Source of the DNA: Clarkia xantiana subsp. parviflora
Lineage: Eukaryota; Streptophyta; Magnoliopsida; Myrtales; Onagraceae
Length of the DNA: 64,000 nucleotides
Assembly: GCA_036873135.1 (NCBI GenBank)
Contig: JAPTYO010000005.1
Location: forward strand, 5,310,166-5,374,165
Reading direction: 5' to 3'
Shown here: piece after piece, positions 1 through 11,800 of the stretch
Layout of the letters: each line of letters begins with the position of its first letter
How positions within the stretch are numbered: the stretch's first letter is position 1
Made by a program: the position numbers and the translations under genes
The notes under the pieces: generated by a model
Databases searched by the model: none
The model's input: the letters and a program-made list of their open reading frames with translations, nothing else
Told to the model about the DNA's origin: nothing

Positions 1-411
1 AGAGAGTTCGTGGTATTGTGTAAGGTTCGGACGAGTAAAATGATGTCCGGTCTCGGCGAGGCGTGATATGGACGACTGTCTCCCGGACGTCGCGTACACC
101 CTTTGGTCGGGCATATTACATCATCCAGGGGTGGTACTGAGGCCTCTGAGAACGGACTAAATAGTCCGATCTCAGAGACCTGAGGTCGGACAGCTGGTCT
201 GATCTCCTCTAGGGGAGATCAGACTAGCTGGTCTGATCTTCTCTAGGGAGATGAGACCATCCATGGTCCGGGCGGATGTTTTTCCCGTCTGAACCGTTCT
301 TTGATGCGGGTAGTGTGTTTGGGTCAATGTTTCGATTTACAATCATATGTGGGGTTATCATGATAATACAATCCGAACTAAAACGGGTCCAAATTGAGCG
401 TATATCCATCA
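1..411 (-). mobile_element. Partial Ty3/gypsy LTR, cut by the window edge
   Basis: The stretch matches the LTRs at 41523-42195 and 43052-43655. It ends with the same tail (AATTGAGCGTATATCCATCA) that closes those LTRs on the plus strand. By comparison with the larger gypsy elements here, this tail is the 5' start of the LTR on the minus strand. The sequence after 411 reads at once as Copia integrase, so the LTR sits inside a Copia element. Whether it is solo or part of a full element cannot be told, because its other end lies outside the window. Confidence 0.7.
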
Positions 412-3400
412 AGATTGGCGGAGCATCTTAATCACACACTTCATGGACATGGTCATAATTATGATGTCTCAAGCTCAACTTCTGATCTCCTTCTAGGATG
501 ATGCGTTGTTGATTGCCACTCATGTAGTAAAACTTGTTCCTTCAAAATTGATGGACACGACACCATATGAGCCGTGGACTAGTAAATAGATGGATCTTAC
601 CAGGCTGCGACCTTGGGGTTGCGCAGCATACACGCATCAAACCGACAGCGGATTCGGCAAGTTGGGACCTAGAGGCCTGAAAAGTATCTTTATAAGGTAC
701 TCCGAGACCCTAAGGGATACATGTTTATGGGAGGCTCAGGATAATGGTGGCGTAGTCGAACATGAGTCCAGAGACGTTACATCCCTGAGGACGAATATCC
801 TAAGCTTGGTAACATCAAAACGAATGAAGTCTTAATTAAACTAGAACATGATAATGATAATCAGGTCCCACTTACTTCGAGTGGGAGATTTGAGGCGAAA
901 AACACCAGTGAACGACATGGTAAATGAGGATGAAGACATTTTCATAATAAATCCACTGGGAGGAGTCAATCCAACCACGCAGATCACTGTTGTTGCGGGT
1001 GCGAATCAAGTGGAACATGATCATCATGTTGTTGAACCATTGGATGAGAATCCTATAATTCCTCAACTACCTACTGGTAACTGTGGGAGTGGGACAACCA
1101 ACTTGGTTCCTGATCCTAGTAATCGTGGAATTTATCTCGGTGGTAGAATCCCGAGACCAAGAGGCCATCCAAGAAAAGTTGTAGGTGAATGTTCAAGTAA
1201 CGCCCTTGTTCCCAGTGGGAGTATTGTTCCGAGTGGGAGCATTGTTCCTAGTGGGAGTGTAGTTCAAGTTCAAGATGAGAATGTTGAGCCTAGACGTAGT
1301 CAAAGGCACCGAACTTCTCCAAATAAGTAGCTTATCGAGAATGGTGAATTGTTCACCCTGACTTCGGTTGATGAACTGGTAAAGGTTAAAAAAAATATTT
1401 GGAAGAACCTCAAACAAAGAAATGGAGGAAAGAAATTGAGGAAGAGATCACCTCTATGAAAGCCAATTTGGTATGGCCATTAGTTGATATGCCTGCTAAG
1501 TCGATCTAGAGCTGCACCAAATGGAAGTTAAGACTGCATTTCTCCATGGGAACTTGGAGGAAGAGATCTACATGGAGCAACCGGAGGGCTTCGTAACCCT
1601 TGTGAACCAACGTAAATTTTGTAAACTCCAAAGATCGATCTATGGTCTTAAACAATCGTCTCAGCAATGGTACCGCTGGTTCCACGAGAAAATCGTTGGC
1701 AACGGATTCGTGAATCTTCACGAGGATCCCTGCGTGTACACGAAAATCTCTGAGTCGAAATACATTATCTTGACATTGTAAATCGATGACATACTCATTG
1801 CTGCGAACGATGTGAGTTATCTGAATGAATCAAAGTCCTGGCTGGCATCTGTATTCAAGATGAAGGACATGGGGGACGCCACGTATATCTTAGCATTAAG
1901 ATTGCGACGGATCGGTCTTCTTGAAAACTATGTCTTTCTCAAGAAGCCTATATCAACAAATTGTTGAGAAGGTTCAATCTCCAAGATGCCAAACCTGTGG
2001 ATACGCCGGTAGTGTTTGGGTGCGCGCTGTCAAAGCGTGAGAGCCTAGAAGACCAGGCTGAGCGTGATCAGATGAAAAGTGCAGAGTACCTCAATATGGT
2101 TGGTAGTCTGATGTATGCCATGCAATTCACTCGTCTGGATATCTGTTACACTGTGGGCTTAGTATCACGTTTCCAATCAGACGTTGGATATCAACATTTA
2201 CGAGCCGTGAAATTAATTATTCGATATCTGAAAGGCACTGACGACTACGGACTGTGCTATGAGGGTAGTAAACTTGAATTGACTGGGTTCAGTAACGCCG
2301 ACCATGATGGCGACCCGGATGATCGTAAGTCCACCTCAGGAGGAGTATTTCTCCTTGCTAAAGCCGTCAATTAATGGATAAGCAAGAAGCAATCATGTGT
2401 CGCGCTATCTACGATGGAATCCTGTCGCGCTGTCTATGATGGAATCCGAATTCGTAGCCCTTTCTAAGAATGCACAAGTGGTTGTCTGGCTAAAGAGACT
2501 CTTGACTGCTCTGCTTGACGTCGATGACGGGAGTAAGCCTGTGAGGATTTACTCTGACAGTAAAGCAGCGATAACGGCAGTTAAGAATCTAAAGTACCAT
2601 AGTATGACGAAACACATCGATGTTAAATATAATTATGCGAAATATATGGTAGAAGACAAACTGACCACATTAGATACTTGTCCTCTGAGAGTATAGTGGC
2701 AGACCCACTGCCAAAACCTTTACACAAGGAAGTTTTCGAAAAGCATGTCAAAATGCTTGGAATGCGTAGGGTTTAGGAGGCTTGTATTGTGTCAAAAAAA
2801 TTTTGAGCTTTGAAACATATTTTAAATAAATTAATTGCAATTTGAGTTTATGATTTTACGATTTCATAATGGCTTTATTACATCAGATTTACGGTCTACA
2901 AACTAGTCGTTGGAGTGTAAAACCTCCCAATAAAATATGTCGAATGTGGGTCTTGCCTCGTCACATAGGGTCGGTAGTCCGGCTAAGAACCACGTTGTTT
3001 CGAAAGATAAACCTGGTTAAACAAAACGATCATTTGGATTCCGGGTAACACGACATGATCATTGTTTTGTGGATCGCCGTGATGAACTCTGTTCGTCAGT
3101 AACAACATTCTGGGCCAGATGAAAATCTGCGATAGCATACGACATTTCCCACTCCTGACAATAAGTAAGTTCAGGTTATGCTATCGACGCGCACTTTATA
3201 CTGCGCGTGCCACATTCAACCTCGGTGCCAGGCTCGTTTTTGCTAGGTGGAATCTTCCGAGATTCTGATGGGCGCAAACTTATTCACCTTGAGCGTGTGA
3301 CTAATCCCGGGTGCTTAATGAAAGAGCACCTAAAGTATCTTTACCACTCAGAACTCATATCTAAGGTTGGGCTCAATGTTCGCCTCCAGGCGTACGAACG

Positions 3401-3806
3401 TAGTGCCCGAACAAAAAGGCCCAGTGACCACGTACTGGAAACCGGTTGAGTTTGACTGAGGATATTAGCAATGGGCATGGTCATGTACATTTGTAATTTT
3501 CCGACTCTTGTATTCACTAGGTGGCCACCAACCGGATATTAGTTGAAGGTTGTGAATACTTGTACGGATGCCTTAGAGAAGTGTTCCTATGTGGAAACTA
3601 GGCAATTGGAGAATAACAGTTGATCAATGTTCCGCAGACGCTACAACACTCATACCGATGAGTAGCACGATGTCCGTTGTGTCTACCAGTCGCACGACAA
3701 ACCTCGTATGAACAATTCGGAAGCTGGACTGGATCGAATAATATATGTTGATGTGTTGGTCGACAACATATTAACAGACACCCCCCCCATTCCAGCGAGT
3801 GGGAGC
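412..3806 (+). pseudogene. Decayed Ty1/copia pol (integrase end, RT, RNase H) and 3' noncoding region
   Basis: Broken reading frames give, in order: the end of integrase (residues like DALLIATHVVKLVPS, then WGCAAYTHQTDS near 600-650), a variable linker (848-1330), RT pieces (MEVKTAFLHGNLEEEIYM at 1521 and QRSIYGLKQSS) and RNase H pieces (1961-2374, 2397-2696, with MESEFVALSKNAQ and the TKHIDVKYNYAK motif). The RT catalytic box, normally YVDD, is broken: a stop stands where the tyrosine should be, giving *IDDILIAAND near 1780. There are several frameshifts and stops, so this is not a working gene. From about 2780 to 3806 is a noncoding 3' region also found, inverted, at 28000-28960. A purine-rich stretch (GCGAGTGGGAGC) stands just before the LTR at 3807. 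Gag and the 5' LTR are not visible. Confidence 0.88.
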
Positions 3807-4261
3807 TGTTGGCATTTGGTGAATGGGCCGCTGTAATAGGAGCCCTTTATTATAAGCCTAACACCTAGGGTTTTGCCCACCTCTTCTTATAAATAGAGAG
3901 TGTTAGGGATTTATTTGAGGTTAACCACTTTCTCTCTTTGTGTTGAGACAAAAGAAATCCATCTTCCCTAAACACATAGTTCGGCCGAACCTATAGATAA
4001 GGAGGTGTCAAATTGCTTCGAGCAATTACCCCAGAGATCCATCTTGCTGACGAATTGAAAAGAGGCTTTGTTGTAGAGACCATTCCTCGTAGGTGATTCT
4101 TTAACCAGAGTTTCTAGGAGCCGTCCGGCGGACCGCGAACTTCATGTCACGATATTGGGCTACGGAAAGTATTGTAGGTATGTGCACCCTATCCGCCGCG
4201 TAATTAATTACATAGCATGTAACTCTTTTTTTTTCCCGTATATTATACCCTAATTCCAACA
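3807..4261 (+). mobile_element. 3' LTR of the Copia element
   Basis: It starts TGTTGGCATTTGG after a purine-rich tract and ends CCAACA, typical TG...CA ends. It is related to the LTR at 48090-48653, sharing the GCCGTAATAGGAGCCC block, the TATAAATA-like promoter box and the CGGACCG...GGTATGTGCACC block. About 455 bp long. Confidence 0.82.
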
Positions 4262-5872
4262 AGACTAGTAACACACCCAATGAAACAAGACGCACAAGGA
4301 TACATTGTCATTTTCCACCAAGAATGGCTTTGTTTGCCATTCCCTTGGTAAGCTTCCAAGTGGCGGCTCTGTTCCTTCATTACTCCTATTCTAACACTCT
4401 TTTTTCACATTTCCACTGTGTCAAATATTAAACATAAGCTGCACTATCCCGTTTTTTTCCTTCAAAAATGCACAGCTTCACTAGGAAGGATACTAGAGTT
4501 CTACATAATTATGAAATTGCCACTAGCGAATCATAACTTTTCTTTTTCAATAATATATTCCCTAAACCTGTTCGAATCGAAATCTTGGCCCGATTGAGTC
4601 CGGGCTAGATCCTGCAATGGCTAGGTTCACGTGATCTAGACGACCCTAACCATGATCTGGCTTAATCTTGGGTTCGACCCGTGCTAGGTCAATTGATAAT
4701 TAGTTCCGATTGGGGTCTCAATTGAGCTATCTCGAGTCGACCTAGGTCAATTGTTCCATATCCTTGAAGCACATGAACTTGAGACCCCAACCACCTCCTC
4801 AGGAATTGTATACAAACTAGTCTCCAGATGCAGCACCTACTTCATATGAAATACTTCTGTCTTTTCTTCAACTTGTTCAGTGTCGCCTTCTTTAGATTTA
4901 CTATTTCTGGTTGATTCTACAAAAGAAGCTTGAGCAGCATAGGAGGAGCTAATTACAACATGTTCCTGATGATGTATTTGTTGAACTTTCAACACTCAGG
5001 AAACCATCATTCTCTTGTCCCTGCTCCATTGTTCATGAATCAGATCCAAAATCAGAACAAGTAGCAGACTCAATGAAATAAATAGACACGATTGAAAGAA
5101 GACATTACAAAGCATGAGGGTCTCACCTTCTGTACAACATCTCCTTCTGAATGGGCTGCATCAATAATCTAAAAAAAATGCCTAAATATTGTGCAGACCT
5201 TCAAATTCATCAACTAGTCTTTATGGTTTGTCCAACCACTGCCTCAAGCTAAAATCATCACATTCATTGCAGCCCAAGATGAAACCACGGTTTTTTATTG
5301 GAACAAATATAGGGACAAAATTACACAAAAGATAAGTTAGGGATGTCTTAAAGGAACGAAACTGGAAAAAAAAAATAAGACAATGGTATATTTTGGATTT
5401 TTCTATTCAAGTGCACTAGTGATAACGTGTTGTGCAAATTATCACTCTACGTGCAAATGAAGATGGGTAAAGTGACGGTGCAACAGTATTTGAACTTCTT
5501 AAGTAGTTAAAAGTCACAAAATTTATTTCGTGTACCAATTTGTCAACGCATATTATCTCAGGTACCGGTTTATTTTAAAACCTCCACTAATGACGTATAA
5601 ATCAGTCCAAAAAAATTACAAAAACAACCAATCAATAAAACCCATCGAACAAGAATGGGAAATACACAAAACAAAGCCAATTACTTGCAACCCAAGAAGC
5701 ATATATAGGAATATATAGAGGCACAACTTGACAGAACTCAGCAGAAACAACGACTCAATTGCGCCCACATTTGAGCACTTATTACATAATTTTGTGGTCT
5801 CGAAACAATGATTCATTTGCGCCCTTATTACATGATTTTGGGGTATTGAAAGAACGATTCGAAATATATGTA
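4262..5872. other. Intergenic region, with one unrecognised exon-like patch
   Basis: No intact gene is visible. On the minus strand about 4840-5060 reads as short open pieces (for example HEQWSRDKRMMVS and, after a stop, SSSYAAQASFVESTRNSK), which might be a remnant of an unrelated host gene; no family was recognised. About 4560-4760 is a repeat rich in CTAGGTCAATT-like motifs, resembling 62560-62700. The last ~400 bases should hold the 3' untranslated region of the synthase gene. Confidence 0.4.
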
Positions 5873-8800
5873 TTAGAGCCCCGAGTGAGGTGATGAGATG
5901 GGTTGTTGAAACAAGGTTTTTACATCGTTCAGAAACTTTCGGGAAGTGTATCCGTCTTCTTCCATGTAAACGAGGTGGAGCACAACATTCATTTTCCAGA
6001 ACAAGTCCCTGCACTCTCTTGGTATTACATTTATTCTTCTAATTCCCTCCTCTTCTTCCAATAACACATATCTCAGAAGCTCTCTTGTGTTGCTTCTAAT
6101 AATGCCCTTAATCGCCTTCATGGCCGCCTCCTCGTCACTACCGTTGCGGATCATCTCCAGTGCCACAATAGTCAATTTACCCTCCTCCATTTCTCTCTGC
6201 AAGATATTTATACATTCATGTAACATACTTTGGATATTGACAAGGGGTGGTATGTGTTTAAAAACAGCAGTATAAAAACTCAAACACAACTGAAATAATC
6301 ATTAACTGTATGACCTATATTAAAGCAAATGACTGGGTATACTGCAAAACTCATCTATTTATTTATATATAGGGTTTTTAATATATGAAAATATTACTGA
6401 ATGATTACCTTAAAACGTGTTGGGGGAGAGAGCTCAGACCCACTTTATAAGCCTATTGATGATCATTACTAAAACCAATTGGTGATATTAGAAGTATCTC
6501 ATTAAGCTTATATAGTGTTCCAACTTTTTCGAAATATCTAATGTGGTAATATATATTTACTCACATGTGGACCTATCATAACGTACCTTGAAAGACTGAA
6601 CATCGTTCAAGAGACGCCCACAAGTGCTGAGGAGCTGATACAACTTTTGAAGTTGGGAGCTTTGAATGGCAGCCTGAGAAAGTCGTGGCCCTACAAAGAA
6701 GAGGGGTAGGAGGACTATTGGCCCAAATGCTATTGAAATGCATCCATTAGACATGTATTCACTCATTGTTGGAACCAATTTCTCTCTGGACCATTCAACT
6801 TCCTTTAGCATGGAATTGAACATATTCAACCACTGCAGCATCATGCACCCTCATCACATAAAAATTGAGTAAAATACACCATGAATGATATTATGTAGAG
6901 TTAACAACCTAAGAATGGTCCTAACTATATGTCATGTTCATAATCGATGTCCAAGATTTAAAATGTTGATATTAGATTTCTCAACTTTCAGATCTGCTGC
7001 TTTCCACCTTTTACGATTCATTTTGACATGTTAAGCAACAAAAACATGTTATTTTCCACTTTTCTGAAATAGCATATACGTTGCTCATGGATTAAGCTTA
7101 TTTGATGATTAAAAAACATGTTTTTGTTCCGTCAATTTTAAGAGAAAAAAGTGAAATCAAATAGTTGGCACACCGATTATCGAAATTTTAAATCCAGGAT
7201 AGGATTAGCACCATGGCCAATAATTGAGACTGTTGTTAGGTTCTTAGCTCTATTATTTATAAGGAAGTGAAAAAAAGGTCGCATTTTTAATTTCTCACAG
7301 TTTCAGTTGCGTGATCCGTCAAGCAGCGTCCTTGTCTTCCAAATGCTTTATCACTCGTTTCACAAATCAAACTTTTCAGTGCTGAATAAAGGATCTCGAC
7401 CTTCTTGGAACTAATAATGTTGTCTTCTAACTTGTTGGCTGTCAATTGCATAAAACTTTCATGTTCCTCTTCCGAACCTCCAGCATCGAAGAAGTCGTCA
7501 ATTACTGTCGCCAACACAGCATTTTTTGCCCATGACATTCGAACTGCTGATAATTCTGGGTTTGGCAGTGAAGCTGCAGCTGTGAAGTAACAAGCAGCTA
7601 ATTGCTCTTGTCTAGCAAACTTGAGTTTGTCTAGCCGTTCCTCCACAATCCATCTGCTTCTCAAAACCGACATCAATATGTATCAAATTTCATATCAAAT
7701 ATGCGCAATGCAATTCGAATGAAAATGCATTTGAGTTAGATAACAGAGTAATGTATCACAACCTAATGACCTTACCTTTGAAGATCTTTCAGTTCCTTTT
7801 GGTGTATCAGTTGGATTTTGTTGAAGTCCTTCACAGCTAGATTGAGGAAATCTTTGTTCCCAATGGAATCATAGCTGTATTATTGATTACATTACATGAC
7901 AAAGTTATGATTCAAAATATGATTGAATAGTTCAAAGTTGTTTTATTTACATATTATGTTTTACCCAGTGTGCTTCAATAGTTATACAATGAATGATTTT
8001 TTATTCAAGTGTTCTTGTAGGTATTCATTTCAATTTAATAAAAAAAAAATTGATTTATTTTTATGAAATATTTATAAAAGAATGATTTTCAATTCAAGGG
8101 TTCTTCTTGTTTTTCATTTCATTTAATTAAAAAAAAAAACTTTTTTTTTTTATGAAATTATTAGAAAAACATGATGAATTCGACGAAGAGCGTAATGAAA
8201 AAGGAATATAAAAATGGTATTTGAATATTTCATATTAATATAACTAAACACAGTACCTAAAAAACTAAAGTTTCAACCAGACAGTCATATTATCATATGC
8301 CAAATGTGTTATTAACCCATTATAAAAACGGGTAAAAAAAGAAAATGCATATCTATGACTTTATATAAAAATGTGTGTGCAACCCACCGTACTGCTGATT
8401 TTAAGATTCTTGTGTTATCTAAATATTGGTAATTCTCTATGTTTCTCTTGTTTGCCAACCATTCCAGATCCGAACGGTAAGGAAATCTCAAAGCATGATC
8501 TACCTGAACATAAAATACACAAAAAGATTGATCACCATGAGGGACCTTTATTCGGGCACTAAGGAACAGGGATAATAATAGGGATTTCGGGCCCGAAAAA
8601 AATATAAACTTGTTTAGTAACTAAACACGATAAGAAATCAAAATAAAAATAATGACTCCGCGCCTGAAAAAAAAATATATGAAGGTTTTTGGTAACTAAA
8701 CACGATATCTTAACTTTATATAATGAATAGAAATAGAAATAGAAATATAAGATATAAACATACAAATTTACTCTAAATCTTTTTAAAAACACAGTTCGCA

Positions 8801-11800
8801 TAGATGCTTTCCGACCGACGACCACCTCTTTAGCGGAAGAGTTCCAATTTAGAGCACTCCAATCCCAATTGTAACTATAGAGGGCTCCGTCAGGGCCAGA
8901 AAGCTCTGATTGAGAGCCTTCTGACCCTGATAGAGCCCTTTGCAGCTCCTGCTAGAGCCTCGGCTTGAGGCTTTGGCTGGAGCCACTAAAGACTCTGATG
9001 GAGTCCCTGTGGCTCTAATTGGACCTCCTAGTGAGATTCTGGGTCGCTAGAGTTAGTTGTTGGTCAACATTTGTGGTGTTCGGTATAAGGAAAACATAAT
9101 CCGATAATATATTAAGAATATATCTATTCCTAATCTAGATTTATCTGAATATTAATATATTTTATTCCTTATATTAGGCAATCTGAATTGGGGTGATGAT
9201 AGGGATTGTAGGGGTATAATTGTCTTTTCACTAATATCAACCGGAATTGGTTTTCTTTGAAGTCAAAGAATATCCATTCTTAGGGGTGGAGGCTAAAACT
9301 GCTATTCCAACCTGTTTGAAATTTGAATTCCATTTTGAAGCAAATTCCGCGAAACAAACGTTGGATTACCAAATTTCAGATCACTATTCATTGACTATTC
9401 CATTAAACTAACATGCTTAATGTTGTCATTATCTAGCTACCTCTTTGTTTAGAAACTCCTCCCCCGGATGTTGTAGACGTCCAGTAAGGAAATGGCTTGA
9501 CCAAGAATTAATCTCGTCCAGAATGAATTCATCTTCATATATAGCCATTTGTGAAGCCTTGTACATTTCTAAAACAGGGTCTGTCTCCTCCAAGTATCCT
9601 TCGAGGGTGCTCCGGTAAAGATCCACATTAACATACTGCCTTAATGCATCTACATATTGCCATATATAAAGTAAAACCAATATGAGCTGTTTGTTTCTGC
9701 AAAAATAGTAATAGTAGAATTAAGAAGCTGCAATACCCCATATGCTTGTGTACCACATCGGTTGGAAATTAGAAATTTGAAACCTTAATAAGCCAGAGGG
9801 TACTACTCAAGTTCAACATGAATTCCTCATTTTCTGGGCCTAAGTGTTGACAACAGATTTATTTAGACTGGGTTGGGTTAAGTGGGGACAGTTGCTCGGC
9901 CTTAGAGGCGTGACAGATATCAGAGCCGACCCGTGACAATGACAGGGCTTGCAGATCAAGGGCTATTGACCCCGGAGTTCTGATCACCTATTGGGGGCAA
10001 AGATCTTGATCAGGTCTGGGCAGCGACGAGGACGTCACGCATTAAGGGGGTAGATTGTAATACCCCATATGCTTGTGTACCACATCGGTTGGAAATCAGA
10101 AAATTTAGAGGGGTACTATTCAAGTCATTTTCTAGGCCCAGATTTAGTTAGGCTGAGTTGGGTTAAGTGGGGTTCGGGCTCAAGGGCGTGACATAAGCTA
10201 AAAACAGTCTTAACTATATGTCATGTTGCTAATCGCCGTCTCAGATTCAAAATATTGATATGGTGTCGCAACTATCGGATTGGTTAATTTTTACTTTTTT
10301 TCTCATAAAATTAACGGAACAATTTTTTTTTTTTTTAAGTATCAACTAATCCTAAACAATATTGAGAAACAAATCTAATACTTCGGAAACGTGGAGAACA
10401 ACATGTTTTTGTTTCTTAAAACGTCTAAATTAGACGAAAAAAGTGAAAAGCAACAAATCTGATACCGAATATCAACATTTTAAACATGCGACAGTCATAA
10501 ACAAAATGGTCTATAATTGGGATTCTTTTTAGGTTCTTAACCCAAATAACAATCCTAATACTCTTTTAGCATTTGGTAAGAGTGAAATATATCAAAGTCA
10601 TGAATTGCTAGACCTGAAGAGACATCGTATCCATGCCAACGTAGGATTCTAAACGCCATTGCACAGGTTGTAGTATCCTGAAATATCTCTTCTTCCCCTT
10701 GCAGCCACCATCTGTTTAAGAAAGGTTTTTGTACATATGAAAAAGAAGAAGAAGCATAGTGATCGTGTAAAAATGAAATATCCATAAAATTACCTGTAAG
10801 TTTCTTCTAAGACAGCTTCAATCTCTTCCTTGAAATGATGGTGAATTCCTAACCTTTCCAGATTGTCAATCATCCGGAGACAAGTGTTTATAGCTAAAGG
10901 ATAATAAACTGCTGGAGCTGAACCCCCAAAGCAAAGAAAGACATATGAATTATCAATTATAAAAGAGATTCATGGAGTTTGTAGAGTTCTCTCTCAAATC
11001 TAAATCTAGTGTACCTGCATCACCAAATCTATCCAGTAACATATTTAGATATCGAAGACAACCCGGATCGTGAAGGTGTGAAAATGCAGCTGCAGTGGCG
11101 GATGGGGAATTGAGCAATGAACCGTTTTTTCTTTGGTACTTCATTGCCATTTCCCAGTCTTGGTAGATTCCCACTCCTTCAGATACATATGATAAGTAGG
11201 CTCTTCTTCCCATTGGGAACTCCACCGTGGAACTACATATTTACAAGGTAAAAGTTAAATACATACAGGTTTTTTAAATTTCACTTTTAGCCGAGCCAAG
11301 CTCAATGAGTCAACATAAAACAATCATCTATACAAGTGGGTTCTATAGAAGAATGAGAATTGTATTATTGATCTTATTTAGGGTTTAGTACATGTACCTA
11401 TATATATAGATACATGACTATATATATCTAAATCTATAACAATATAATAAGAAAAACATAAACTGATAATATACTAAGAATATATCTATTCATAATTTAG
11501 ATATATTTGAATATAATAAGATATATTTATCTCTAATATATCTTATTCCCTTATACGCCCCCCGCAAGACGGACGTTCTGACAAGAAGGCCGATCTCGAT
11601 ACGAAGAATATTGATGAATGCACGAATAGTCCAATCGTCATCAGCGGATGCTCGGAGAGGTCCAGTCGGCAACGACAGAAGCTCGGAGAAGTCCAGTCGG
11701 CAACGACAAAAGCTCGGAGATGTCCAGTCGGCACGGCGGTAGCCCGGAGATATCCATTCAGTCGGCACTGGCGGAGACCCGGAGAGGTCCAGTCGGTCAA

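Noticed and set aside
5616..6014. A 132-residue minus-strand frame overlapping the last synthase exon
   Set aside because: It is out of frame with the real exon 13 (6196-5873), whose frame matches terpene synthases.
7877..9440. An apparent missing exon in the synthase gene
   Set aside because: The exon was found at 8503-8388 by comparison with the pseudogene copy at 63426-63308; it was only hidden by its short length.
10555..10613. Reading the seventh synthase exon through to its TAG stop as a premature stop
   Set aside because: A donor at 10613/10614 (TCAG|GTCTAG) joins in phase to the next exon and gives the expected family sequence, so the stop lies in the intron.
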